The notes under the pieces are model-generated. The model was not told the origin of the DNA. It saw only the letters and a program-made list of their open reading frames with translations, and did no database searches. A stretch of 64,000 bases of DNA from assembly GCA_039654915.1 (NCBI GenBank), contig CM077593.1:76984501-77048500 (forward strand), read 5' to 3'. A program made the position numbers and the translations under genes. This document shows, in pieces, positions 43,606-55,332 of this stretch. Source of the stretch: Aquilaria yunnanensis. Taxonomy: Eukaryota; Streptophyta; Magnoliopsida; Malvales; Thymelaeaceae. The stretch's first letter is position 1; each line of letters opens with the position of its first letter.

Positions 43606-44869
43606 AAGATCAGTCTCGGAAAGATGACTACAGGTTCTTGGCTTTAGGGTGATGAGGGTTGACTTGAGCTTTGACTTTTGTCTAGAAGAACTGATTGGAG
43701 CTGCAACTTTTCTACAGGTTGAATTCGGATCTTTCTATAATGCCCCTTTAGGAAAGGGGGTAAAAAACACCCCCAGATGAAAGCCATCCGATATTTCAAA
43801 ATAAATTTGAGCCGTCTGATCCACCACATGTAACCAGCTGAACAGGTTAATGAGGGAGAGAGGTGAATTTTTTCAGGTCAAACTCGAGGTCATGTTCAGG
43901 TCACAACTGACCTATTTGAGATACAATCTTCTCCTCATCAATTGCGATCATCGTGGCAAATTTGGGCTAGTTGTCAGCGTGGGTTGCTTGTAGCGGCAAT
44001 AGGACTTGGTCTCTGGATGGAAATTGTCCAAGGAATGGCGGTGTTAGGTATGCGTGAGTTTGGCGGCCTTAGATTGTTCATTTCATGTTTACAGCGGTCG
44101 AAAAAGCTTGAAACAGATACGAAGGGTTTTGATGTCGTGGTAGCAAATGTTGGAAATGGTTGGTGGTGGCTAATCAATGGCAGCAGTGGCATTAGTAAGG
44201 TTGACAGTGGGAGGCAACATAAAGGAAATGTTTGGGTGTTTCCTGTAACTTGGTAATAGTATAGGCACTAAAAACATGATTTCTCCATTTTTAATGTAGT
44301 TTTCAGTCAAGTCTTTAAATATTATAGGGTTTGTACCAAACCTTTTGTGAATATGTCAATTTTGACCCTAAACTTGCAAAGATTTCATATTTTCCCAAAA
44401 GATCTAATAACTTTTTAAGTACCCTGAAGTTGACTTGGTCACAATTTAAATTGATCCTTAAGAATATTTTTTAAAAGGAATGCCACAAAAACATATGAAT
44501 GTTATACAAATGAAAAATTCATAACCACTCAACTTGAAAAGAACATGAAAAAACCTTCAAAGACTACTTGGTAAGTAAGCAACATTTTACCCAGCCAAAC
44601 CCGAGATGTGCTTCCATTGGTTCTTCCCTAATTCTAGCATTTCTTATACTTTGGCATGCCAAAACCCAATTTTGGGTGGTTCCAAAGATTGATTGATCAT
44701 GGGTCTTTAAGTTCTCACTTTCTTCTGCTTCTCTTGATTAATTGTAGCCTTGAATTTGTGTTTCTTTGAGTCAAAGTAGAGCACACAAGTAGTTTTTTAG
44801 CTTGTGGAAGTCTTACCTGACACCTGCTGGTTTGTTTGTATGAGTAAGGCTCAACTCCCTTTTTGGCCC
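43606..44869. other. Interval without recognised gene
   Basis: A 104-codon plus-strand open frame (43,942-44,256) has no motif I know and an equally long open frame lies opposite. No repeat-family match inside the window. Low-copy host DNA is possible. Confidence 0.4.
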
Positions 44870-45221
44870 TTCAACTTCTTTATTATCTTTAATTGTGTCC
44901 AAGTCCTTCCATCTTGACCACTTTGCTCTTCATGTAATTCTTGCATAATTTTCATCTTTGATTGTTCAATTCAGCCCTCAATTAGATTCTCCTTGGAAAA
45001 TAAACCATTAAGCCATAATTTTATACTAGAATCTCTGTTTTCATGCACATGTAGCCTCAACTTCTCAATTTGTTGCAATTCATCCGTTAGGCCTAAATTT
45101 GTGACCATCAAGTTCTTTACTTTTCAATTCTATCCAAAATTTTGTATTTTCCAGCACTTCAGTCCTTAAAACCTATTTAATAACATCCAGCCATAGGCCT
45201 ATGCAAGGATGGGATATGACA
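44870..45221 (-). repeat. Left terminal repeat of the small element
   Basis: It shares CTTCCATCTTGACCACTTTG, TTTTCATGCACATG and TAACATCCAGCCATAGGCCT with the right repeat and ends GGGATATGACA. Confidence 0.75.
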
Positions 45222-45796
45222 ATCCCTAAACTTGAAAGTTGATCCACTGTTGACTTTCATGGTTACTTGTCTGTTACCTCTACAACTTTGTCAGCAAATT
45301 GAATTTGAAAAATGAGATTTGTTTGGAGCAAGAAAGCTGAAGCAAGATGGCATTATGACAATTTGCCCACCTTAATAAATTTGGTCCTCCAAATTTCCTT
45401 TTGCTTATTGATCAAGAAAGCAAAACTATATCCATCAGTTTCATCAATATCTACTTAGGTGGATTCTTCATGTTCAAGGTGAGTGTACAAAACATTCAAA
45501 ATGTCCTCCTTTGCTTTGTTTGTTGAGATTCTCATATAATGATTTGCTTTAAGCTATTGTTATGTACTTTTCAAGGTTGCCTGTGCACCTTTTCCTTTTT
45601 TGTTTGTATATCATGCTTTGTGTTTTTTTTAATATATACCATAAGTAACAGCTTACTACGCCTTCTGATTTTCAAATTTCTTGCCCCAGCAAGTTTTATA
45701 TACAGGTTTAGAGTTTCATGCAAAATTCCAGCTTTGTTTGATGCTTCCAACTCAAAGTCAAAGAGTTAGTCAAACTTCTGCCTTAGCACAGTTTCT

Positions 45797-46146
45797 GCCA
45801 ACTTCTCTTCATCCTCAATTGTGCCCAAGTCCATCCATCTTGACCACTTTGCTGTTCATGCAATTCTTGCACAATTTTCATCTTTGATTATTCAATTCAG
45901 CCCACAATTAAAACCTCCTTCGCAAAAAAAACATAAAGCCATGATTTTATCCATGAATCTTTGTTTTCATGCACATGCAGCCTCAACTTCTCAATTTGTT
46001 ACAATTCAGCCCTTAGGCCTAAATTCGTGACCACCAAGTTCTTTGCTTTTCAATTCTGTCCAAATTTTGTATTTTCTGGCACTTCAATCCTTAAGACCTA
46101 TTTAATAACATCCAGCCATAGGCCTATACAAGGATGGGATATGACA
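45797..46146 (-). repeat. Right terminal repeat of the small element
   Basis: It matches the left repeat along its length with roughly one difference in ten and ends in the same GGGATATGACA; the bases after it (TCTAT) differ from those after the left copy. Confidence 0.75.
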
Positions 46147-49100
46147 TCTATCACTTCATATATAAAAGCTTTTCAACCATTTAAGTTGGAGTTTTGATTA
46201 TGGTAACTATACAACACTGGTTCTTTCGACAAAATAGTATTATCACAGAAATTTACAAGGTTACTGCCCAGAAAAATCTGTTTCCTTGTGCCTAGTTGGT
46301 GTAATGCTGTAGGAGTGACTAATAAGTGACACAAAAATGTACAAAACAAGAGAATAATTAGAAATGAAGCTAACAAGCAAAGACAATTAACTAAGGGGCT
46401 TGGAGCTAGACTTTTTGCTAGGTGGATGTCTTTGATGAAGCCTATGATATCTCAATAGAGAAAGGCTGCTACCTTTGGCAATAAAGATTTTCCACATTAG
46501 TTAGACCATGATACTTATCTGGAAGAGGGGCCAGAGACTTGGTATGAATTACAAAAGAGTGTACCTTAACAGAAAGCTTCTTGAAAAATGAACCACGGAA
46601 AGAATGAAGATTAACCATATACATCAATAAAGACATGGCTAATCATTCAACATAGCCACTATTTTTGGAAGCTTGGGAGCAAATGCACGATGTCAAAAGC
46701 AGTATCAACAACAGCCTAAAGACAAAATAGACAAAATAAGCAGGGGAAAAAAAGAAGTTTCTATAAATTGATTATCTTTTTTAGTTAGCTTCATTAAGTC
46801 TAATGCACTAATTATATTAACTATATCAACCAAAGTTTTTAATTGCTCAAACTGAATAAGCCTTTCCTTCTTGCAATAAAGCTATAACCAGCATAAGAAA
46901 ATAAATAATGTGTTTGGTTTCCCGATTAAAGAACATACAATGAATAATTTTATTTTATTTTTTTATTTTTATTTTTTGGAATAAAGGCCATCACATCTCC
47001 AAGGTGTAAGAATTTGGCCGAGTAAGCAAGCAAGAAAAGGGTGGGGGCAACAATCTACTAATGGATCTAATTTAGAGGTGATTTAACCAACTTTTCACAA
47101 AGTAAAACCCAAAACCACCAAGAAATGGGTCTGCTATAGAAGAAACTTAGCAAACGTTAGATGTTTGGATTTATTTGATATATTGCGATTTATTCAATAG
47201 TGTTAGAGAGCAACATCCCTTCTGCTATATGATGGAATTAATTAACTACAGTAAGGAAAGAACAATTTATGTTGACTATGCAGTATACAATGCAAAAAGA
47301 TGCAACTGGAAATAATCATTAAAATAAAAATTAGAAACAATAACATACCTGAATCATCCCCGAGTCATCTCTCAAAGTAAGAAAAGCTTATGGTGTGAAT
47401 CATCCTGAGGTTGGTTAACATTATGCTCTCTATCTCACTTATAAGCATACAACTCTAACCCTCTGCTTTGCATCTCTTCCACCTACCATTATTCTTTTTG
47501 AACTTATTTTTCTCTCAAAAAACAAGCTATATTTATCCTTCGTAATCCTAAATTGTAGGAAAAGTTTCAAATTTTCACTTTTCTTGTCCTATATTGCATT
47601 AAATCAAAACCAACTTTGAATTCATAAATTTCTTAAATAGAAAACATTTAAAATTTTCACCAAAGAATTGGAGCCTATCTTTATGTCCTACGTTGGAATC
47701 ATGATGAATAGAGAACTATAAAAGTCTGAACATCTCTATGTTTTATACACATTAGCCGGAAGCAGTTATAGGCAGTAGTAGCTTTTCCTTATAGAAATGA
47801 AGATATCTGTCCCTGCTGGGATTTGGTAACCATCCTTTTCCCCTCAATAACCTCTTGAAAGATGTAGATTCTTAATTTGACTCATAAAACAAACTACAGT
47901 CAATGAAGAGAAAAGCTTAAAAAAAGTGCAACTACAAGTGCCTTCAAAGCAATGTTCATCTCAAAATGTGAATAAAATAAAATTTGCACATACATCATTT
48001 ATATGGTGGTTGAGATATGGTTTAATATTTCATATACATATAACAATGGTCAAACATGAAATCAGAAACCTCCATAGTGAACTAAGTACTGCTTAAAACC
48101 AGATGAAATAGTCAAACAAGCCAACGGTGATTCAGATACGATGGTTGTAGCGGTGTAGATCCGGTGAGTCAATTAAGCAAGAATTTTTTTTAAAGTTGAA
48201 ATACCTTAACAATAACTAAAATTAGGTAAATAGGAACATAACATAACTAAAAATTTCCCTCTTTTATCAAATTAAATTCTAATTTTTAACATCAATGAGA
48301 AATTTATTTAGAAAAATTTACTTTCAATTTTAGTAATTATAGACCAAATTATTTTATTAAACCATATAGAACATTTCATACTATAATACACAATCATGAA
48401 TAACAAAATAATATGATTAAAACATAGAATTGTGCTTAATTTATGTTAATAAATTTACAACTTAACCATTAATTTAATAAAGATAACAATAAAAAATTTA
48501 ATTAAATCTAAATCAATTAGAACCATTGCTAGAAGGATGTAAATTATAATGATTAAAGTTTTATTTTGAAAAGCAAAATTAAGGAAAAGTAACAAAAAAA
48601 GTTTGAACCAAGATTGAAAATGAAAAAATATTAGGTATTAAAGGCTTAACAATTGATTTAATGATTGTACAAAAAAGGCTTAACACAAAAAAAAATAAAT
48701 TATGATAACTAATGTCTTACTTTAGAATATAGTACATAAAAACAATAAAAATGTTAGGGACCAAGAGAATAAATAGAAATAATCTAGTTAAATATTTATT
48801 AAATTTGAGGAAAAAAATAAAAGATGGATGGAAAATAGGGATGAACGTGGAAAAGAGTAGAAGCTTAAGGATTAAACTGACATTTAACCAGACAACCTGA
48901 AACTGGAGAAATTGTAAAATGGGCCCTAAAAAATGCGAGTACCTTGTGAAAAAGGAATTGAACTTAAGGAAAAGTCAATTGTGTTTGAAAAATGAAAAAA
49001 AAACTGTTCATCTTCAATGATGAACATTAAAAATCATACGAATTTTAGAAGTAAGCGAGGTATGTGGGTTAGCAATAATATAATCAATATAAGTCATTGA

Positions 49101-50404
49101 CGGAACAATGTAAAAGTGTATGACTTACCTTGACATTAAGTAAAATCTGAGTATAAATAATTATAAGCACATAAAGTAGTCAACTGAAGATGTGTTTATA
49201 TAGTATCAAAAAAACATTAAAGATAATAAATGAAAAATAATTAAAGTAATTCTATTAATCAATTCAATTAAACTATTAAGAGAAAGAAAGTTTCTGGTGT
49301 TAATAGTGTAGGATAACATTGCATAATATACATTCATAGGTTTTCCAGAGTTTTTGCTCACTAATGAATTAGTAATAAAACAAAACCTTTAAAGAATTGT
49401 GGACTTATGCATAATACAAATTTTTCACTTATTTCAACAAATCAAAACTATAAATCAAATCTATGTAAAGCGCTAATATATTATGAAAATTGTGTATTTG
49501 TTTCAACTAATTAAAACTTTGAATCAAACCTATATAATTAAAAATCTGAGTCAAACTACACAAAAGAAAAAGATTTTTTGGTATTTAACATGGTTAATAG
49601 AAGCATTTCATTCACTTTCAGTTAAGGTTTTATCATTTTGAATTTAAATATGTCATCAAAAATTTTATTTTTCTAAAAGTTCATGTTGTGTATCTAAAAG
49701 TTGCCATGTCTGCGACCAGGGATTAAGATAGCCCTCTTCACATCTCCTTAAAAATCTTTGACTTTTAGTATATACAAAAATTTTGATTAGCAAAAAGAAA
49801 AAAAAATTGTGATAGGTCATGAAAGTTGGAGATCATTATAGTAGGAATGTTATATCCAGAAACTAAAGAAGAGAATTGACAATTCTACAAGAGGGTAAAA
49901 AAAACTGGAATGGTGGGCGTACGTATCACAAAAAAGGACAAAATAATGTTGGGTACTTGTAATGTTTATTATATCTAGTAATGTTTCCCAATTTTTATGA
50001 TGTGACAATCAGGTCACCATCAGCAAATGGTTTACCCTCTAGCTGGTGATAGAATGCTAAAGTAGGGGAGCATTATGGCAGATGTAAGAAATTTCAAGAT
50101 CAAAAGAGGCATTTGACCATAAGCTGGAAGAAGGAAAAAAAAAAAAGGGCCACATGTTTTCTACTGTTGATGAACAATAAAACCCACTTCTTCTTTAGAA
50201 TATAGTATAATTTCAGATCATAAGTTTGTTCCAGTTCACAGTTTAACATTTTAAGCAATTTTTTCCTGGTTTTAGCTGGTTCTTGGCTAAACTTTATATG
50301 GGCTAAGATGACCTATTTATAACCGGCCTTAAAAATGCTTGCCCAAACCTATTCCCGCATGCCGCGACCACCTATTTAAAATCCACCTCTGCGCCTTGAA
50401 CCAT
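46147..50404. other. AT-rich interval, no recognised gene
   Basis: Very AT-rich between about 48,190 and 49,680, with no conserved protein motif in any frame and no LTR end. A promoter-like stretch with TATTTAAA stands at about 50,371-50,378, just before the duplicated segment that follows. Confidence 0.45.
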
Positions 50405-50980
50405 TTATCCCGGAAGCAGCAGATCTTGTAAAATCTATCACACCAAACACAAACTGTGGAGCAAGACCCGATTTCGAATTCCAAGTAACTCGCTCTCCTT
50501 TTTTCTTTTTTGCTTTTCTTTGTATTTCATTGTCTGGATTCGGAGGTTTTGTTGTTCTAATAAAAATTGTTGTCGCGATGCTCTTGATCGCCATAGCTTT
50601 TGGTTGTTTGATCCTTCTTTTCCAACTTCAATAGTACCATTTGACAGTTATTTTTAGTTAGTATTTTCATGTTCAACATTTTCTCATTTTGTTATCCCGG
50701 AAGCAGCAGGTCTCACAAAATCGATCATGCCAAACACAGACTGCGGAGGAAGACCCAATTTCAGATTCTAGGTAGCTCGCTCTTTTTTTTTTTCTTGCTT
50801 TCATTTCTATTTCATTGTTTAGATTTGGAGGTTTTGTTGTTCTAGTAAAAATTATTTTCACGATGCTCTTGGTCGCCATAGCTTTTGGTTGTTAGATCCT
50901 TCTTTTCCAACTTCAATAGTACCATTGGACTATTATTTTTAGTTAGTATTTTCCTGTTTAACATTTTCTCGTTTTTGTTA
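50405..50980. repeat. Tandem duplication, 287 bp unit, 2 copies
   Basis: TTATCCCGGAAGCAGCAG starts the copies at 50,405 and 50,692. Shared segments include GGAGGTTTTGTTGTTCTA, TGGTCGCCATAGCTTTTGG (or GATCGCC) and TTCTTTTCCAACTTCAATAG. About one base in eight differs. Each copy contains a plus-strand GTAACTCGCTC or GTAGCTCGCTC that could be a 5' splice site, so a leader exon may have been duplicated. The minus-strand open frames in each copy look like chance. Confidence 0.85.
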
Positions 50981-52477
50981 CAATACTCGAAGGAACTAGA
51001 ATTTTATTGTGATTATTTCCCTGAATAGAGCATGCTTGAACTGGTCCTTATCAACTTAAAGTAGTGTAGTATCACTAATTATGTGTCTCCTTTTGTGCGT
51101 ATTGAACCTATGCTTGGGTGACTGCCATGCCCTTGTACCTAGAATGTGCCATTTTAAAATTTGGAAGCCTCTACAGAAAAAATCAATTTTTTGAAGGGTT
51201 GAATTTGGAGATTTTGTGAATACTTATGTCTAAAGTGAAGTGCTGCTAGTATTCATTTTCTCTTTATATGATAATGAAGTTTAGCTGGCAACTTTGTGCC
51301 AACTTATATATTTTACCTGTGAATATATATATTTAGCCTAGATTAAGGATACAAATTTTGTTTGTTAACTTATTGATGGCTCACTAGCGAAAGGGAACTA
51401 CCAAAATAACTAGGACACCTTTGAAAAAATTTAGGACCAACACCTTATTTAGGACCAAAACTGAGTTTGTCTTGCTAGAAATTTGGTGTTGGTATTTGAG
51501 CTGCTCTTTTTCTTTTCTTCTCTTTTGCTATGTTTTGGTTGCTAAGTTTGTTTGCTCTTGGCTTTGTGTATATGCTTGAGGTGTGGTGTTTGAAATACTT
51601 TGCTCTTTATGCGTATTACTTTTTTTTTTTGTGTTACACAAAATTTAATACAATCTATTACAAGAGTAGAGATAAGAGTGAACAATATTACTCGAGGGAG
51701 GTTTGCTGCACGAATTCTGGAGGACCTCGATTATAATTAATGGACCTCTGAATGCTTGTGTTATGTAGAGTGCTGTGTGACTTTCCAAACTCTAATGTTG
51801 CCTATGGGTGTTCCTTTGAATCACTAGTTTGTGGGCTAATGGGGGACAAACAAAAGTAGTACTTTTGTTCTTTAGAGCTGGCAGAAGTTCATTAATTGAC
51901 TCAAGAGTGAATAGTACAACACTGGAATAGATGGTTTCTTGCAACAACATTTCAAAATTATTGCAATTCAAGTCCTTGTATGTCTTAGATTTTATGTTTA
52001 AGTCCTCATGTGCTTTTATCCTTGTAATTAAGTATCATATTGGATGTATGCCGACATTGTGTTGTGGGGTATGCACTAATGATGCATAAAGAGTTATAAT
52101 TACTTGAAAGTTCTAATGTAGCATAAGCTGTGGCATCATGAACTAAAATTACTCAAAGCCTCAAAAGTTGGAATAAGACTAGATTGCAGACTATTTGAGG
52201 CAACATTATGAACTATTTTGATAACTTTTTTATGTTTAAGTCTCTCTTCTCTTAGTTTTTTCCTCATTAGATCTAAGTCCACCTTTAGATCATCAAGCGG
52301 TGAAGCTCCAACATCAAAGCTGACCTCGAAAAGTGCAATTTTTATCTGACACTACATCTTGGTCTTGTGAGGAAGGAGGAATTCCATTAGAAGTTGCTTC
52401 CTACCTTTGTTTAATGCATTTCATAAGCCATTTTACTCAAGGATGAAACAAATGTTTTTTGATAGTTTATCCAATCA
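50981..52477. other. Interval without recognised gene
   Basis: No repeat family of this window and no recognisable protein, apart from the exon-like segment at about 52,137-52,345. A plus-strand open frame at 51,530-51,736 is rich in Phe, Leu and Cys and looks like chance. Confidence 0.45.
52137..52345 (-). other. Exon-like open segment, host gene fragment possible
   Basis: On the minus strand, after a good acceptor (GTAGTGTCAG|ATAAAA), an open frame of about 69 codons includes ALFEVSFDVGASPLDDLK followed by VDLDLMRKKLREERLKHKK. The charged, heptad-like second part would suit a coiled coil. I do not recognise the family, and no donor site is certain. It may be an exon of a degraded host gene. 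Confidence 0.3.
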
Positions 52478-54362
52478 TACAGCGTGAGGCTAAGCTTATG
52501 CGCATACAGTTCAGTCCTTTGGAACTTGTTCTCTACCTCATCTTTAACCTATAAGGCAAAGCCTTGCCAACTAGCAAGCATTGCTTACTAGTCTCACTAT
52601 TGAAATTCATCCCTAGTTGAACCTCCTTTATGTTGTACAAAGGTATTATTGTTGGACATGAGTTCAGTAGGTTCCAAAGAACTTACTTGAGTGCACTAAG
52701 GTTTTACATTAGTACCTTAAGTCCTAAGACGTAACTTGGTCAACAATGGTCACTAAAGCTTTCACTAGTATGCTAGCACTCACTACAATTAAATAGTTCA
52801 CCAGTACTGAGACCCAACTCACACCACACCACTTGATATAAATTCCAGCATATTGTGAGGCTCTTGGATGCACTAAGGTAATTCTTATTGCCCTTCATCC
52901 TACAGCCTCAGAAGGTACCCCATAGCTTCCATTGTAGCCCCTTATTTGACCTAGAAAGCTCTTAGTCAAGACAGGTGTTAGCCGTGTCTTCAAAACCCAA
53001 AGCTATGTCTTTGACTGGAGGTCTTAAGAGTGCTTATGCTGATAGTACCAAATTTGCATCCTCAAAGTCAACAGACACATCTCGGGAGCTCAAGCCTGCA
53101 TCTTCATCAGCCAAATGACGCGTCTCTGACTAGGCATAGAATAGTACTCATTTTATGAGCCAAGAGTTGCATTCTCGAGGGCTGGTGATGCGTCTCTAGG
53201 GTCTCTGAGCCTTATATGAGCCCAAAGCCACATCTTTCACTTCTGAAGGATGTGTCCTTGCCTATGAATACCTATTTTGCTGATTTTTAAGAGCCTAAAA
53301 TTGCGTCCTTGACTTACCAAAGACACTTCTGACTCAGGCTACATATTGGTTCTTAGTCCTTTAGCTTGTGTACAAGCTCTCCATGCCCCTTAGCGATATT
53401 AGGGACCTTACCCCATGGCCAAAACTTTGTAAGCCCACAATCACTAGGCCATAATAGGCCCTTAGAACCAAGTCCCTTATGCTTACAAGCCTCACAAAAG
53501 CCAATAAATAAATACAGTCCACCAAAACTTTGTTACCCTTTAATTATTGCCATTGTTAATTCTACTTGTTTCCAACAATCAAACACACTTAAATAGCATT
53601 AATTGAACTTGGAACCTTAAATGCCTTGCCTTAATTTCAAGTAAAAAGAAAGGATCATGCAATTCTTCACCAAGAACAAGGTTCCTCTAAGATTTACCAA
53701 GGTTCCAAGCAATCCAAGGCAAATGACACCAAATTAACACATACTAAACAAAACCCATAACATAAAACCTCAAACAAACAAGAAATCATCAAGAATTCTT
53801 GGTTACCTTTGCACAAAACTAGTCTATGTAAAAAGAATGTGATTCCAAGCTTGAAAAGCGCAAAATCTTCTTGAATTAGGCGGCCCAAAACTTATATACC
53901 CTTTGAGCCTTCAAATTCTACGAATCTTTGATTTTGTGCAAGAATTAAGGCAGAAATTGAGGGAGCAAGGTTGGACTCGAGTTTAGAAGTTGAAATGAAC
54001 AAAAGTGATTGCCAAGAACTAACTTTACCATGTTTGAAACCAATAAAAAACCAAGCCACCAAACTTTTTTTCAAAAGTGACAAAAGGCCCCCTTCGTCAA
54101 ATAGTAACAAAAGTCAATACTTGGTCGAACCATGCATACTTAGGCTAATTTTTGGGTTTTAAGCAAAGTTTGGGTTTTTAAACATATTTTTTACTCTTGG
54201 GACTCGGCCTAACACTCCAGGATCTAAAATTACCATTTTGGCCCTGAACCTTCTTTGGTGCCATAAACTTCTCGAAACCTAGTAGTCCTTGCCTAACTTA
54301 CTTGACCTTGCCTAATTAATTTACTTCCCTTAGCTAAGTTTTTCATTAGGAAGGCTGTAACA
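52478..54362 (-). repeat. 3' LTR of element D, truncated
   Basis: On the minus strand it starts TGTTACAGCCTTCCTAATG at 54,362, after the PPT. It matches 62,790-64,000 of the 5' LTR base for base in long stretches and stops at about 52,478, where similarity ends. It contains a run of degenerate GATGCGTCTCTGAC-type motifs at about 53,000-53,340. The plus-strand frame at 53,366-53,596 is not called. Confidence 0.87.
53000..53340. repeat. Degenerate short-motif array in D LTR (3' copy)
   Basis: About ten variants of [GA]ATGCGTCTYTGAC occur every 25-40 bases, for example GACGCGTCTCTGAC, GATGCGTCTCTAGG, AAGCCACATCTTTCAC and TTGCGTCCTTGAC. The same array is in the 5' LTR at 63,270-63,660, but not in the solo LTR at 55,333. 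Confidence 0.7.
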
Positions 54363-54377
54363 TTCTTTCCTCATTTT
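54363..54377 (-). other. Polypurine tract of element D
   Basis: The minus strand reads AAAATGAGGAAAGAA directly before TGTTACAGCC. Confidence 0.75.
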
Positions 54378-55332
54378 GAAATTTGGTCATCCAAATTTTG
54401 GTATAGCTAAGGAAATTCACTAAGATACCTTCTAAGCATATCCTGCTCTGTTTTGCAAGTAGCTTCCTCTTCACTATGGCTGACTAGAGGATCTTAACCA
54501 TTGGGGTACACTTGGGTCAAAGTTTCCTAACTTGACTATCAAGGATTTTAATAGGCCTCTTCTCATAGATCAAGTTTCCTAGATAGGAACCACCAATGGG
54601 TTAACTACTTGTCCCGGATCAACTATGCACTTTCTTTGAAGACTAACATGGAACACATTGTGCACTTGGGACAAGTTAGGTAGTAATGCCAATCGATATG
54701 CAACTTTTGCCACTTTTTCCAAGATGTCATAAGGTCCAATGTACCTAGGGGCCAACTTACCTTTCTGCCCGAACCTGGCTACTCCTTTCATAAGAGATAC
54801 TTTGAGAAGTACTTTATCACCAACTTCAAAACTCAAATCTCATCTCCTTAAATTTACATACTTAGTCTATTAGTTTTTTTTTGTTCTAATCCATTTGTCG
54901 ATGAATCTAATCTTAGCTATGATGTCAATTATGATCTTAGGACCGATGATTACCCTATCTGAAGGTCAGCCTAACAATGGGGCATCATGCATCACCTACC
55001 ATACAATGCCTCATATGGTGCCATATCTATAACAGTTTGGTGACTGTTATTGTAAGTAAACTCAATGAGTGGTAATTGTTGGTCCTAATCACCTCTAAAG
55101 TTTATGACACACATACGTAACATATCCTCCAATGTTTGTATCACTCTATGAAGGGCAATACTAAGACTAACCTTACTTCCTAATGCCTCTTTGAAAGCAT
55201 TCCAAAAATTTGATACAAATCGGGTGTCCCTATCAGATATAATATGATCCAATAAGCCATGCAAATTCATGATCTCCTTAATATACAACTAAGCCAACCT
55301 TTCTAATGTATAGGTAGTCTTTATGCGTATAA
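54378..55332 (-). pseudogene. INT: Element D integrase, core end, GPY module and chromodomain-like tail
   Basis: From 55,332 down: a KTTYTLERLA segment, LYIKEIMNLHGLLDHIISD and DTRFVSNFWNAFKE (catalytic Asp in SDRDTRF), RVIQTLEDMLRMC, then an open 85-codon part (54,836-54,579) with DKVLLKVSLMKGVARFGQKG, KLAPRYIGPYDILEK (GPY intact) and VFHVSLQRKC. After a frameshift the tail reads RPIKILDSQVRKL and KILWSHSEEEAT..., the chromodomain-like end of Tekay/Del integrases. Stops lie at several points. The upstream part is at 58,024-58,559. Confidence 0.87.
55328..55332. other. Target-site duplication of solo D LTR (left)
   Basis: TATAA, versus CATAA at 58,024-58,028; four of five bases match. Confidence 0.6.

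Larger units (their letters stand above)
44870..46146 (-). mobile_element. Small element with about 350-bp direct terminal repeats (TRIM/LARD-like)
   Basis: Two direct repeats (44,870-45,221 and 45,797-46,146) enclose 575 bp without coding sequence. On the minus strand both repeats start TGTCATATCCCATCCTTG, a normal LTR start. No clear PBS was found next to the right repeat and no target duplication could be fixed, so this could also be two solo LTRs of one family. Confidence 0.55.

Noticed and set aside
43942..44256. 104-codon plus-strand open frame
   Set aside because: Repeated Gly/Trp content, no domain, and a long frame on the opposite strand; no start context or splice signals to support it.
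50376..50879. Two similar minus-strand frames (72 and 68 codons)
   Set aside because: They are similar only because the DNA is a 287-bp tandem duplication; reading frames shift between the two copies, which argues against coding.
52478..54362. Possibility that this LTR is a solo LTR
   Set aside because: A PPT and an integrase terminus in the right orientation follow directly at 54,363, so it is the 3' LTR of element D.
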